Below are positions 1-8,646 of a stretch of 64,000 nt of DNA, piece by piece. Below the pieces are notes generated by a model. That model saw nothing but the letters and a program-made list of their open reading frames with translations. It did no database searches and was not told the origin of the DNA. Source of the stretch: Paenibacillus glucanolyticus NBRC 15330 (lineage in GTDB: Bacteria; Bacillota; Bacilli; Paenibacillales; Paenibacillaceae); assembly GCF_004000885.1 (NCBI RefSeq), contig NZ_BIMC01000004.1:248001-312000 (forward strand). The letters run 5' to 3'. Position 1 is the first letter of the stretch; the number at the start of each line of letters is the position of its first letter. The position numbers and the translations under genes were made by a program.

Positions 1-669
1 AAGCTGATCAGCATCAAGGATCTGATTCATTACCGCAATGAGAAGGAAAAGCTTGTCCAGCGAGAGGTATCTGTACGGATGCCTACCGATTTCGGCGTGT
101 TCCAGGCTGTTGCCTATACCAACGATGTGGACAATAAAGAGCATATTGCCTTGGTGAAAGGGGAGATTGACGGCAGCGAGCCTGTCCTGGTGCGTGTGCA
201 TTCCGAGTGCCTGACAGGTGATGTGTTTCACTCCCATCGCTGTGACTGCGGTCCTCAATTCGAGGCGGCACTCCGTCAAATTGATGAGGCGGGAAGAGGC
301 GTTCTTCTCTACATGCGTCAAGAAGGGCGTGGCATTGGCCTGATCAATAAGCTGAAAGCTTATAAACTGCAGGAAGAAGGTCTGGACACGGTTGACGCGA
401 ACCTAAAGCTTGGCTTTGCCGCCGATTTGCGGGATTACGGCATCGGAGCTCAGATTCTGAAGGATCTGGGCGTAAGGCAGATCCGCCTGCTGACAAACAA
501 TCCGCGCAAAATCAAAGGCTTGGAGGGCTATGGCCTGGAGGTCGTGGAACGCGTGCCGATCCAGATGCCGGAGAACGAGGATAACACCGGTTATCTTCAT
601 ACGAAGCAAGCGAAGCTCGGTCATATGCTGAAATTCGATGATATCGAGCAAAACGAGAGCACCAACTAA
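1..669 (+). CDS. ribBA: Bifunctional RibBA, C-terminal part (GTP cyclohydrolase II), 5' truncated by window edge
   Basis: The reading frame is open from base 1, so the gene begins upstream. The first residues ([12 protein letters not shown]) look like the end of a 3,4-dihydroxy-2-butanone-4-phosphate synthase domain. From about position 79 a GTP cyclohydrolase II domain follows, with the zinc-binding pattern [15 protein letters not shown] and the RQEGRGIGL motif. The fusion supplies both precursors of the riboflavin ring: it opens GTP to the pyrimidine and makes the four-carbon unit from ribulose 5-phosphate. It is followed by ribH, as in other Bacillales rib operons. Fusion to RibB is inferred from the short visible N-terminal piece. 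Confidence 0.93.
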   Translation, partial: KLISIKDLIHYRNEKEKLVQREVSVRMPTDFGVFQAVAYTNDVDNKEHIALVKGEIDGSEPVLVRVHSECLTGDVFHSHRCDCGPQFEAALRQIDEAGRGVLLYMRQEGRGIGLINKLKAYKLQEEGLDTVDANLKLGFAADLRDYGIGAQILKDLGVRQIRLLTNNPRKIKGLEGYGLEVVERVPIQMPENEDNTGYLHTKQAKLGHMLKFDDIEQNESTN

Positions 670-738
670 TCACCAACAAAATAAAAGGTCAATCTGGTTT
701 TTTGGTTGCTACTTAGACAGACCGAGCGAAGAGGACGG

Positions 739-842
739 AATGCTGCTGGAGAAGCGTTAGCGGTCGCCTTTAACTCCTGATTTCCACCTTGGAAAATAAA
801 TCCTGAAATCAGGAGTTAACAGCGATCGGAAGCAGCAGCCGT
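739..842. repeat. Imperfect palindromic element between ribBA and ribH
   Basis: A 15-bp perfect inverted repeat (TTAACTCCTGATTTC at 770-784 and its complement at 805-819) sits inside a longer imperfect palindrome. The outer arms carry the related strings TGCTGCTGG (741-749) and AGCAGCAGCC (831-840). RNA from it would fold into one long hairpin. It has no T-run, and it fills the otherwise empty 255-bp gap between two genes of one pathway. It resembles a dispersed palindromic repeat or MITE remnant. I saw no second copy in this window, so repeat status is inferred from form only. Confidence 0.5.
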
Positions 843-924
843 CAGCGCAGCGGGCTTCAAGGAGCAATTGTAAACACCAGTGAGACCTTATATAAACTCC
901 AATCCGAAAGGAAGTCATCCCATT

Positions 925-1392
925 ATGGCAACAATATTTGAAGGTAAATTAGTATCCGAAGGTCTGAAATACGGTATTGTCGTGGGTCGTTTCAATGAAT
1001 TTATTACCAGCAAGCTGCTGAGCGGCGCACTCGACGCATTGAAGCGCCACGGAGCCCAGGAGAATGAAGTCGATGTGGCCTGGGTGCCGGGAGCGTTTGA
1101 AATCCCGCTCATTGCCCAGAAGATGGCAGAAAGCGGCAAGTATGATGCCATAATCACCCTGGGAACCGTCATCCGCGGCTCCACTACCCATTATGATTAT
1201 GTGTGCAACGAAGTGGCTAAGGGCGTATCGGCCATTAACCTGAAGACCGGCGTACCTACCATTTTCGGTGTGGTAACGACAGAGAATATCGAACAAGCCG
1301 TGGAGCGTGCGGGAACGAAAGCCGGTAACAAAGGCTGGGATTCAGCCATGGCGGCCATCGAAATGGCAAACTTGACGAAAAGCCTAAAATAG
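925..1392 (+). CDS. ribH: 6,7-dimethyl-8-ribityllumazine synthase
   Basis: Penultimate enzyme of riboflavin synthesis. It condenses the RibB product with the ribityl-aminopyrimidine to give lumazine, usually as a 60-subunit icosahedral capsid. The 155-residue length is normal. Visible family motifs are PGAFEIPL near residues 55-62 and [14 protein letters not shown] near 80-93, with the catalytic His at about 89. I chose the ATG at 925 because AAAGGAAG lies just upstream and [10 protein letters not shown] matches the family start; the in-frame ATG at 880 adds unrelated residues. It lies downstream of ribBA and ends in a strong terminator. Confidence 0.96.
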   Translation: MATIFEGKLVSEGLKYGIVVGRFNEFITSKLLSGALDALKRHGAQENEVDVAWVPGAFEIPLIAQKMAESGKYDAIITLGTVIRGSTTHYDYVCNEVAKGVSAINLKTGVPTIFGVVTTENIEQAVERAGTKAGNKGWDSAMAAIEMANLTKSLK

Positions 1393-1403
1393 TGCTTATT
1401 TAA

Positions 1404-1440
1404 TGTAGTGCTCTTTTTCAGAGCACTGCATTTTATTTTT
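1404..1440 (+). terminator. Rho-independent terminator after ribH
   Basis: A ten-pair stem (1404-1413 with 1421-1430, core AGTGCTC/GAGCACT) is followed by a T-rich tail. It closes the rib operon and separates it from scpA. Confidence 0.9.
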
Positions 1441-1457
1441 TGGCGGGAGGATTCACC

Positions 1458-2249
1458 GTGACCGTATTATACAAGCTGGAAACGTTTGAAGGACCGCTCG
1501 ATCTGCTGCTGCATTTGATTGATAAAGCGGAAATCGACATCCAGGATATCCCCGTCAGCGAGATTACCGAACAATACATGGCCTATTTGCACAATATGCA
1601 GGAGCTGGAGCTCGAAATTACAAGCGAATTTCTGGTAATGGCTGCAACGCTGCTGTCTATAAAGAGCAAGCTGCTGCTTCCGAAGCCCCCGGTTATCGAA
1701 ATGGACGAGTTCGATTTTTATGATGAGGACGACATGGATCCGAGAGCGGAGCTTATACAGAAGCTGATCGAATATCGCAAATACAAAGGCATTGCCCGCC
1801 ATCTTCATGAGAAGGAATGGGAGCGGAGTCTGATCTACTCCAAGGAAGCGGAAGACCTCACTCCTTTTATGCCTGAGGTGGAAGAGAACCCGGTGCTGGG
1901 GCTGCACATTTCAGATTTGATCAGTGCTTTTCAAAAAGCGTTAAACAAAGCAGTCAAACGTACATCGTATGCCCGTATTCAGCGGGATGAAATATCGGTA
2001 AAGGATCGGATTCGTCAAGTCATGGATGCCCTGGAGCAAGTGGGACCGGGAGGACGTGTGCTGTTCTCCAAGCTGCTTCACGAAGAGATGGAACGGCATG
2101 AAATCGTAGTGACTTTCCTGGCCATTTTGGAATTGATGAAAATGAAACAGATATTGTGCTATCAAGAGAAGTTGTTTGAAGATATTGTCATGGAGTGGAG
2201 AGGGGAAGAACGTGTTGATGGATTATCCGAAGCTGAAATCGATTATTGA
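1458..2249 (+). CDS. scpA: Segregation and condensation protein A
   Basis: Kleisin subunit of the SMC-ScpA-ScpB complex that organises and segregates the chromosome. The N-terminal kleisin motif YKLETFEGPLDLLLHLI and the acidic middle (DFYDEDDMDPRAEL) are typical, as is the C-terminal winged helix that contacts the SMC head. I use GTG at 1458, seven bases after GGGAGG (1445-1450), giving 263 residues. A TTG at 1440 is possible but lies inside the preceding terminator tail. The 3' end overlaps scpB, consistent with translational coupling of the two complex partners. Confidence 0.94.
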   Translation: MTVLYKLETFEGPLDLLLHLIDKAEIDIQDIPVSEITEQYMAYLHNMQELELEITSEFLVMAATLLSIKSKLLLPKPPVIEMDEFDFYDEDDMDPRAELIQKLIEYRKYKGIARHLHEKEWERSLIYSKEAEDLTPFMPEVEENPVLGLHISDLISAFQKALNKAVKRTSYARIQRDEISVKDRIRQVMDALEQVGPGGRVLFSKLLHEEMERHEIVVTFLAILELMKMKQILCYQEKLFEDIVMEWRGEERVDGLSEAEIDY

Positions 2250-2823
2250 GGGGCTTCTGTTCCTATCGGGGGAAGAGGGCTTGTCGGTAAGGCAAATTGC
2301 TGAGATCACCGAGCAGTCGGATGGCCTGGTTGGCGAAGCGCTTGAGGATATGAAGGAGGAGTGGGAGCGTCAGGAGCGCGGAATTCAGATTGTTCAAATC
2401 GCGGGAAGCTATAAAATGGCTACATTGTCTGAGCATGCGCCGTATTTTGAACGCCTGGCCTATTCGCCTTCACGGTCTTCACTGTCTCAAGCAGCGCTGG
2501 AAACACTCTCCATCGTTGCCTATCGGCAGCCGATTACGCGCGTAGAGATTGAAGATATTCGCGGCGTTAAGTCCGAGCGGGCAATTCACACCCTTGTCAG
2601 TAAAGGTTTGATCGAGGAAGTCGGGCGAGCGGAGGCGATTGGCAGACCCATTCTGTATGGTACAACCAAATCGTTCCTCGAATATTTCGGACTTGCCAAT
2701 ATCAAGGATTTGCCGGAGCCGTCGCAGTTTGAGGATACCGATAATCTGGAAGAGGAAACGCAGCTGCTGTTTGATAAGCTTGATGGTCGTCAGCTTACAT
2801 TTGATGATGTGGAGGAAAGCTAG
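2212..2823 (+). CDS. scpB: Segregation and condensation protein B
   Basis: Dimeric winged-helix partner of ScpA in the SMC condensin complex. The sequence MDYPKLKSIIEGLLFLSGEEGLS and the later SQAALETLSIVAYRQPITRVEIE block are characteristic. The start is uncertain among GTG 2212, TTG 2215 and ATG 2218. GTG 2212 is best spaced from AGGGG at 2200-2204 and gives 203 residues. It overlaps scpA by 38 bases. A hairpin terminator follows. Confidence 0.94.
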   Translation: MLMDYPKLKSIIEGLLFLSGEEGLSVRQIAEITEQSDGLVGEALEDMKEEWERQERGIQIVQIAGSYKMATLSEHAPYFERLAYSPSRSSLSQAALETLSIVAYRQPITRVEIEDIRGVKSERAIHTLVSKGLIEEVGRAEAIGRPILYGTTKSFLEYFGLANIKDLPEPSQFEDTDNLEEETQLLFDKLDGRQLTFDDVEES

Positions 2824-2859
2824 CCATTATTCAATATTATAAGCCTTAAGTAAGAGCTG

Positions 2860-2899
2860 ATCCTGGGCGTGGTGAATTCACCGTCCGGGATTTTTTTTT
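2860..2899 (+). terminator. Terminator after scpB
   Basis: The perfect inner palindrome GGTGAATTCACC (2871-2882) is flanked by ATCCTGGGCGT and GTCCGGGAT arms, then nine T residues. It ends the scpAB unit. Confidence 0.9.
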
Positions 2900-3015
2900 G
2901 ATTGAAAGTACATGAAATCGGGAACCTGGGATCGTTTTCGCATCATTTTGAGGAGATTTTGCCATACTAAGCCAAGCGGATTACATTTTACTAAGTTCGT
3001 TTTGGGGGTTACTTT

Positions 3016-3696
3016 GTGAGGGTTTGGATTTTTCTGGCGGTCGGTCTGGTTGTCCTCCTCATCGTATTGCTGATCGTTGTGCTGAGTTCCAAGATAACGA
3101 TTAAGCTGGATGTGGTTCTAAGAAAAGATGAATATAAAGCGTTAGCGGAACTTAAGATGATTTTCGGTTTGATTACGCGCAAATATGAAGTCCCCTTTCA
3201 TCTGGCCAACGGTGGCATTGAATATAAGAAGGAGACCGTTCCCGGAGAACAGGGGATCCCGTTAGGTTCTAACAAGGAGAAGATTTCTTCAAGCAGAACC
3301 ATTCGATACAGGGATTATGTGCGGGCATTATTATCGACGAAAGGTCTTAAAAAATGGGTTAAGCAGACGATGGCGGCGGTTCATCTCATGGATGTCCGAT
3401 GGTCGACGCGGATTGCCTTGGAACATGCGGCAGATACGGCCGTTGCAACCGGGATGCTGCATGGGGTGAAGCATACGCTTCTTGGATGGATGTCCCACCG
3501 TTTAAACATGAAGGACATGCCTCAAATCGATGTAGTGCCGATATTTAATGGCCCGCCGCAAATTTCCACTGAACTATACTGTATAGCGAAAATCTCCTGC
3601 GGAAAAGCTATGTATGCTGGACTGGTACTTATAGTTCGCGTGTTAAAGGTGAAAGGAGGAGTTAGATCATGGCAGAACACCCTATTCAAGGCTTGA
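3016..3696 (+). CDS. DUF2953 membrane-anchored protein (YtfI-like)
   Basis: A 226-residue protein with one strong N-terminal membrane helix (residues about 4-25, rich in Val/Leu/Ile) and a mostly soluble remainder. The sequence resembles the DUF2953 family, represented by B. subtilis YtfI, which is paired with the sporulation gene ytfJ there as here. No catalytic motif is visible and the function is unknown. The GTG start at 3016 follows GGGGG at 3004-3008. Its end overlaps the next gene by 28 bases, implying coexpression with gerW. Confidence 0.8.
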   Translation: MRVWIFLAVGLVVLLIVLLIVVLSSKITIKLDVVLRKDEYKALAELKMIFGLITRKYEVPFHLANGGIEYKKETVPGEQGIPLGSNKEKISSSRTIRYRDYVRALLSTKGLKKWVKQTMAAVHLMDVRWSTRIALEHAADTAVATGMLHGVKHTLLGWMSHRLNMKDMPQIDVVPIFNGPPQISTELYCIAKISCGKAMYAGLVLIVRVLKVKGGVRSWQNTLFKA

Positions 3697-4112
3697 TGCA
3701 AACGGCAATGGAGAACATCAAGGGAATGGTGGACGTAAATACGATCGTTGGCGACCCCGTTAATACACCTGACGGCAGCGTAATCTTGCCCATCAGTAAA
3801 GTGGCCTTTGGTTTTGCAGCTGGCGGCAGCGACTACAATGTTGAAGCCGGTGGCACACACCATCATTCCACAGACGGGACGCATAGCGACCATATTTCCC
3901 ATCCTTTTGGCGGAGGCAGCGGCGGTGGCGTATCCATCAGACCGATTGCTTTTCTAGTCGTAGGAAAAGAAGGCGTGCACATCGTGCCGCTGGATAACCA
4001 GACCCATCTGTTCGAACGGATCATTGATTCAACCCCGTATTTGCTTGAGCAAATTCAGTCGATGTTTCAAACAGGCAACAGCACTGGCACAACACCACCG
4101 CCTGCGTACTGA
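3669..4112 (+). CDS. gerW: GerW family sporulation protein (YtfJ)
   Basis: A 147-residue protein of the GerW/YtfJ family, which in B. subtilis is made in the forespore and is needed for normal germination with some germinants. Typical features are the start QGLMQTAMENIKGMVDVNTI, the segment PVNTPDGSVILPISKV and the glycine/histidine-rich stretch around residues 55-85 (GGTHHHS, GGGSGGG). The ATG at 3669 is preceded by AAAGGAGG (3652-3659). It lies inside the end of the DUF2953 gene and ahead of dacB and spmAB, forming a sporulation cluster. Confidence 0.88.
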   Translation: MAEHPIQGLMQTAMENIKGMVDVNTIVGDPVNTPDGSVILPISKVAFGFAAGGSDYNVEAGGTHHHSTDGTHSDHISHPFGGGSGGGVSIRPIAFLVVGKEGVHIVPLDNQTHLFERIIDSTPYLLEQIQSMFQTGNSTGTTPPPAY

Positions 4113-4126
4113 TTGGAGCAAGCATA

Positions 4127-4156
4127 TCCCTTCCGTTCCTAACGGAAGGGATTTTT
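4127..4156 (+). terminator. Terminator after gerW
   Basis: Eleven-base perfect stem TCCCTTCCGTT/AACGGAAGGGA with a CCT loop, then TTTTT. Confidence 0.93.
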
Positions 4157-4310
4157 GCCGTTAAGATGATGCGTGCAGGAAAACCTCCTCTAAATAACGC
4201 CCCATGGCAACTGTATAAATCCGTCGATAGACGTTTCTCTGATGAATTGGACATACCTTAAGCGAAGGCGACATATACTTGTACAAGATTTCTGAACACC
4301 GGAGGATAAG

Positions 4311-5498
4311 ATGATGAAAATGAAATGGAAAAAAGGCAAGTCCTTGTTATCCATGTTAATCGCTGTATGCTGCTTGCTGGTTACGATTGCGCCCGTGGTG
4401 TATGCAGATCATGAGAAAGGGCCAGCGAACCATGCTCAGGCCGCAGCGCTGATCGATGTGACTTCCGGGAGGATGCTTTACAGCAAGAACGGTGATGAGC
4501 GCTTAAGAATCGCCAGCCTGACAAAGATTATGACAGCCATTGTGGCGATTGAACATGGCAAGCTGGACGACCGTGTCAAGATCTCCAAAAATGCTTTTGC
4601 CAAGGAAGGCTCCTCTATCTTTTTGAAGCTGGGCGAGGAGATGACCCTTGAGAATTTACTGTTCGGCCTCATGCTTCGTTCGGGTAACGATGCCGCTACA
4701 GCCATTGCCGAGCATGTCGGCGGTACAGAGGAAGGCTTTGTGATGCTGATGAACGAAAAGGCAGCCCAGCTTGGCATGACGAACTCGCATTTCATGAACC
4801 CGCATGGACTGGATCATGACGAGCATTACTCTTCGGCTAATGATATGGCCAAACTGACGGCTTACGCACTCAAGAACCCTGTTTTTAGTGAAATTGTCAA
4901 AACACCAACCAAAAAAGCGCCTAATCCAAACGAGTCATGGGACTACAAGTGGGACAATAAGAACAAAATGCTTCGTTTCTATGAAGGGGCCGACGGTGTT
5001 AAAACTGGCTACACCAAAAAAGCATTCCGCTGCCTGGTGAGCTCCGCCACCCGGAATGGCCAGCAGATTGCAGCCGTAACGCTGAACGATGGTAATGACT
5101 GGAACGACCATTCCAACATGCTGGATTACGGATTTGCCCATTTTCCTCTAAAGAAGGTTACCGAAAAAGGGCAGAAAATCCAGGGATACACCCTTGTCAC
5201 GGGAAGTTCCTTCACCTATGCGTTTGCGCATGATGAGGAGAGTCGCCTGGTGAAGAGACTCGTTCTGCATAAAGCGACTGCGCCGGATGTTTCGTTCGGA
5301 CTTCGCGGCCATATTGAACTGCTGCTGGATAACGTCAGCATAGGTAAAGTTCCTGTTTACGAAGAAGGAAGCAGGCTTCCTGAAACCCCGGACGTCATGC
5401 AGAAGTCCAGAAGCACATCCGGACCGCTGGGTTCGTTGTCATTATGGCAGTCGGCCGGAGAAGTGATCAGGCATCTGTTCAGGGCCAATCATAACTAG
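4311..5498 (+). CDS. dacB: D-alanyl-D-alanine carboxypeptidase (DacB/PBP5* type), exported
   Basis: Serine-type penicillin-binding protein of low mass that trims the terminal D-Ala of peptidoglycan pentapeptides. A signal peptide spans about residues 1-32, with likely cleavage after VYA. The three active-site motifs are visible: S69-x-x-K72 (SLTK), S124-G-N126 and K231-T-G233. The 395-residue length fits. In B. subtilis dacB stands directly before spmA-spmB and acts with them on spore cortex crosslinking, under sigma-E; the same order here supports the spore-specific assignment. ATG 4311 follows GGAGG at 4301-4305. Confidence 0.92.
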   Translation: MMKMKWKKGKSLLSMLIAVCCLLVTIAPVVYADHEKGPANHAQAAALIDVTSGRMLYSKNGDERLRIASLTKIMTAIVAIEHGKLDDRVKISKNAFAKEGSSIFLKLGEEMTLENLLFGLMLRSGNDAATAIAEHVGGTEEGFVMLMNEKAAQLGMTNSHFMNPHGLDHDEHYSSANDMAKLTAYALKNPVFSEIVKTPTKKAPNPNESWDYKWDNKNKMLRFYEGADGVKTGYTKKAFRCLVSSATRNGQQIAAVTLNDGNDWNDHSNMLDYGFAHFPLKKVTEKGQKIQGYTLVTGSSFTYAFAHDEESRLVKRLVLHKATAPDVSFGLRGHIELLLDNVSIGKVPVYEEGSRLPETPDVMQKSRSTSGPLGSLSLWQSAGEVIRHLFRANHN

Positions 5499-5558
5499 TC
5501 TTCGCTGAAGAGTTGTTTACACTCTCATGCAGCGAGGCATCGAACTGGGGGCGAAGAG

Positions 5559-6191
5559 ATGATTAATTTGATTTGGATGGGGATGATACTGGTCGGGTTT
5601 GGTTTTGCGGCTATTAACGGGAACATTGACAGCGTCACAAAAGCCGCATTTGACGGAGCTCAAACAGGGGTGACAGTCTCCTTCGGTCTGATCAGCATAC
5701 TGGTGTTCTGGCTTGGCATGATGCGGCTGGCAGAAGATTCGGGCCTGCTGAAAAAGGTTGCCAAGCTGCTGGGGCCAGTTGTTCGCTTTCTGTTCCCGGA
5801 TGTGCCCAAGAATCATCCCGCGATGGGTTATATACTGTCAAATATGAGCGCTAATTTGTTCGGTCTGGGCAATGCGGCAACGCCGATGGGAATTAAAGCG
5901 ATGCAGGAGCTTCAGAAGCTGAATCCGGACAAGGAGACGGCTTCTCCAGCAATGTGTACGCTGCTTGCATTAAATACAGCCAGCATTACGCTAATTCCCA
6001 CCACGCTGATCGCGATCAGGCTGAATTATGAATCGGCCAATCCTTCAGAGATTGTAGGCACCACGTTATTGGCTACAGCCGTTGCTACTGCGGCAGCAAT
6101 TATGGCTGACAGGTGGTACCGCAGACGCACGATTCGTCGCCAGAAGGCGCCGGGAATCGGTACAAGCCTGGGCCCGGACGTAAAGGGGTGA
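5559..6191 (+). CDS. spmA: Spore maturation protein A
   Basis: A 210-residue polytopic membrane protein with nucleoside-recognition-type gate motifs (SVSFGLISILVFWLGMMRLAE region and NMSANLFGLGNAATPMGIKA). SpmA and SpmB are needed for core dehydration and heat resistance of spores in B. subtilis. ATG 5559 is preceded by GGGGGCGAAGAG. It lies 60 bases after dacB and six bases before spmB. The order dacB-spmA-spmB is the same as in B. subtilis. Confidence 0.93.
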   Translation: MINLIWMGMILVGFGFAAINGNIDSVTKAAFDGAQTGVTVSFGLISILVFWLGMMRLAEDSGLLKKVAKLLGPVVRFLFPDVPKNHPAMGYILSNMSANLFGLGNAATPMGIKAMQELQKLNPDKETASPAMCTLLALNTASITLIPTTLIAIRLNYESANPSEIVGTTLLATAVATAAAIMADRWYRRRTIRRQKAPGIGTSLGPDVKG

Positions 6192-6197
6192 TGAACT

Positions 6198-6731
6198 TTG
6201 CTGTCTTGGATTAACCTCGTATCCGCATGGTCCATTCCCGTCATTATCGCCTTCATTCCTCTGTACGCTTATACACGCAAAGTTCCCGTATATGAATCGT
6301 TTGTGGATGGAGCCAAAGACGGTTTCTCCACGGCGATTGGGATCATTCCGCATTTGGTCGGCATGATGGTGGCAATCAGTGTTTTCCGATCTTCCGGCGC
6401 GCTGGAGTTTTTTGTGGGCTGGACGGGCCCTTTTCTTCATTCATTGGGAGTGCCAAGCGAGATACTGCCGCTAGGCATACTCCGTCCCCTGACAGGCACC
6501 GGTTCACTTGCCTACACCACGGAACTGATCAGGGCATACGGCCCGGATTCCATGATTGGCCGGATCGCTTCGACTATACAGGGGAGCACGGATACAACCT
6601 TGTATGTGCTGACCGTTTATTTTGGCGCAGTTGGTATTCGCAACGGACGTTATGCGCTGAAGGTGGGGCTGTTCTCCGATTTGGTTGGGTTTATTGCCGC
6701 AATCGCCGTTTGTTTGCTGGTTTTTGGTTAG
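6198..6731 (+). CDS. spmB: Spore maturation protein B
   Basis: A 177-residue membrane protein, partner of SpmA, with the same nucleoside-recognition fold. The stretch PLTGTGSLAYTTELI and the segment QGSTDTTLYVLTVYFG are family hallmarks. The start is TTG at 6198 (MLSWINLVSAWSIP), with GGGGTG at 6185-6190 as ribosome binding site. It directly follows spmA. Confidence 0.92.
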   Translation: MLSWINLVSAWSIPVIIAFIPLYAYTRKVPVYESFVDGAKDGFSTAIGIIPHLVGMMVAISVFRSSGALEFFVGWTGPFLHSLGVPSEILPLGILRPLTGTGSLAYTTELIRAYGPDSMIGRIASTIQGSTDTTLYVLTVYFGAVGIRNGRYALKVGLFSDLVGFIAAIAVCLLVFG

Positions 6732-6877
6732 CCCTATATCCTATGGAGTGTGCGATGGTATGATAAGGTATGCAACAAGACGGGACGTTTTTCGATGTAA
6801 CAGGACGTATGCCTATACCCTTGGTTTCACGGTGTCATATACTGCTGCAATTACGAATTGTAGTGGGGGTGGCGCAA

Positions 6878-7216
6878 GTGGAATTCGAGGGTTTTGTTAT
6901 TCATCATACCGTATGCGAGCAGGAGCCGCCGAATTGGGATTTCAAGATCCACCCGGATGGGTCGGTTTCTTCCTCGTCTGTGCTGATGCGGCGGGGTCAC
7001 ATACACATCTGCCTGGAAGGAGACTTCAATCTCGGTTACGAGTCCATGAATTTGGATCAGAAAACCCAGCTTTTTACCGCCAGCAAAATCATTTTGGAGC
7101 TATCCAGGCTTCATGATATTTCTCCGCTATACTTATTTCCACACTCCGACTCCTGCCCTGGAGCACATTTTCCATGGAACGCGCTTGTGATTTATCCTGT
7201 CGATGGTTATCATTAG
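6878..7216 (+). CDS. Miniature N-acetylmuramoyl-L-alanine amidase-like (PGRP-fold) protein
   Basis: I start at GTG 6878, six bases after a GGGGGTGG site. This gives 112 residues beginning VEFEGFVIHHTVC. Pieces match the Amidase_2/PGRP family: IHHT (His9/His10), HIHICLEGDFN (41-51, like the core strand IGICLVGNF) and H89-x3-C93-P-G before FPWN, the usual zinc His and Cys. The usual segment carrying AH..G.N between the first loop and the core strand is missing, so it is smaller than the normal ~140-residue domain. No signal peptide is seen. The place after dacB-spmAB suggests a spore-wall link; activity is uncertain. Confidence 0.6.
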   Translation: MEFEGFVIHHTVCEQEPPNWDFKIHPDGSVSSSSVLMRRGHIHICLEGDFNLGYESMNLDQKTQLFTASKIILELSRLHDISPLYLFPHSDSCPGAHFPWNALVIYPVDGYH

Positions 7217-7237
7217 GGATGAGGTGACCTAACGAAC

Positions 7238-7993
7238 ATGGAGAGATTACAGAAAATTATGGCACAGGCCGGAGTCGCTTCCCGCCGCAAGTGCGAGGAA
7301 TTGATTCTTGAAGGCAAGGTGCAGGTGAACGGAGAGACCGTTACCGAACTCGGCACGAAGGCCGATCCAGCCCAGGATATGATCACGGTTTCTGGCAAAC
7401 CGATCAAGCATGAGAAAAAGGTATATGTCATGCTGAATAAACCGAAGGGAGTCATTACGAGTGCTTCTGATCCCGAAGGTCGAAAAATTGTATCGGATTA
7501 TCTGAAGGGCATAAAAGAGCGCGTCTATCCGATTGGACGATTGGATTACGATACAGAAGGACTTCTGCTGCTGACCAATGACGGCGAATTTGCCAATCTG
7601 CTCAGCCACCCCAAATATCATGTGCCAAAAACCTATTTGGCTACTGTGAAAGGGGTGCCTCATGGCACTGAGCTGGACAAGCTGCGCCAGGGGATTATGC
7701 TGGAGGACGGCATGACATCGCCAGCCGAAGTGGAATACAAGGATGTTGATCCTGATAATAAGCAATCCGTTATATCCATCACCATTCACGAAGGCCGTAA
7801 CCGTCAAGTGAGAAGGATGTTTGAGGCCATTTCCCATCCGGTATTGCGCTTGAAACGAATCTCTTACGGGGATCTGCTCCTACAAAATTTAAAACGTGGC
7901 TTGTACCGCCATCTAACAGCGGATGAAATCAACCAGCTCATGCAGATGGCCAAAGCCGCGAAGCCAGGCGGGAATCCGAAGAAAAAACGTTAA
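7238..7993 (+). CDS. rluB: 23S rRNA pseudouridine synthase B
   Basis: RsuA/RluB-type pseudouridine synthase of 251 residues. The N-terminal S4 RNA-binding domain (MERLQKIMAQAGVASRRKCE, residues 1-60) precedes the catalytic domain with GRLDYDTEGLLLLTNDG, where Asp103 is the expected nucleophile. The EGRNRQVRRMFE motif is also present. The family modifies 23S rRNA at about position 2605. B. subtilis rluB (ypuL) lies between spmB and resA, exactly the position here. The ATG follows GAGGTGACC. Confidence 0.93.
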   Translation: MERLQKIMAQAGVASRRKCEELILEGKVQVNGETVTELGTKADPAQDMITVSGKPIKHEKKVYVMLNKPKGVITSASDPEGRKIVSDYLKGIKERVYPIGRLDYDTEGLLLLTNDGEFANLLSHPKYHVPKTYLATVKGVPHGTELDKLRQGIMLEDGMTSPAEVEYKDVDPDNKQSVISITIHEGRNRQVRRMFEAISHPVLRLKRISYGDLLLQNLKRGLYRHLTADEINQLMQMAKAAKPGGNPKKKR

Positions 7994-8118
7994 ACCCGAC
8001 ACATAATATTCAAAATGGCGAGCGGCGTTTATGACAAATTTCGTTATAATTGTTCATAGGATGTTCACACCCGTAGTATACGATATGATGAATGTCATAG
8101 AAAGGAAGCTGCTGCTTT

Positions 8119-8646
8119 ATGGGCAAATCGAAGAAAAGCGTACAGATTGTTATTCTGCTTGCCATCATCCTGGTCGGAGTGTACGCCGTTGCAACGGTTG
8201 TATTCGGCTCTGACGAGGTTCCCAAAGTGGGACAGAAGGCAGCGGATTTTGAACTTCTAGGCATGGATGGCAAAGTACATACCATGAGTGAATATGAAGG
8301 TAAAGCCAGGGTTATTAATTTCTGGGGCACCTACTGTCCGCCATGCGTGCGGGAAATGCCGGCTCTTCAAGCTCAGTGGGAGAAATGGAGCAGTCAGGGC
8401 GTTGAGATCATTGGCATAAATGTGGGAGAGAACAAGATGACCGTTGAGAATTTTGTGGCTCAGACGGGAGTTCAGTTCCCCATCTTGATGGACCCTAAGC
8501 GGGATGCCGTTGCCAGCTTTGGCGTCGGACCCATGCCAACAACCTTCTTTGTTTCCGCCTCCGGCAAGATAGACCATATTCGTATAGGCGAACTGGATTT
8601 GAACACCCTTGACAAACAAATTGAACAGTTGGTGAATGCGAAATGA
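8119..8646 (+). CDS. resA: Thiol-disulfide oxidoreductase ResA
   Basis: Membrane-anchored thioredoxin-like protein of 175 residues. One N-terminal helix (about 8-30) anchors it outside the cell; the active site is WGTYCPPCVREMP with Cys73 and Cys76. It reduces the haem-binding cysteines of apocytochrome c before haem attachment by ResBC. ATG 8119 follows AAAGGAAG. The stop overlaps the resB start by four bases, so the genes are probably translationally coupled. It is the first gene of resABC. Confidence 0.95.
   Translation: MGKSKKSVQIVILLAIILVGVYAVATVVFGSDEVPKVGQKAADFELLGMDGKVHTMSEYEGKARVINFWGTYCPPCVREMPALQAQWEKWSSQGVEIIGINVGENKMTVENFVAQTGVQFPILMDPKRDAVASFGVGPMPTTFFVSASGKIDHIRIGELDLNTLDKQIEQLVNAK

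Noticed and set aside
6685..7116. 143-codon ORF overlapping spmB and the amidase-like gene
   Set aside because: Out of frame with both. The amidase-like frame keeps recognisable motifs, this one does not.
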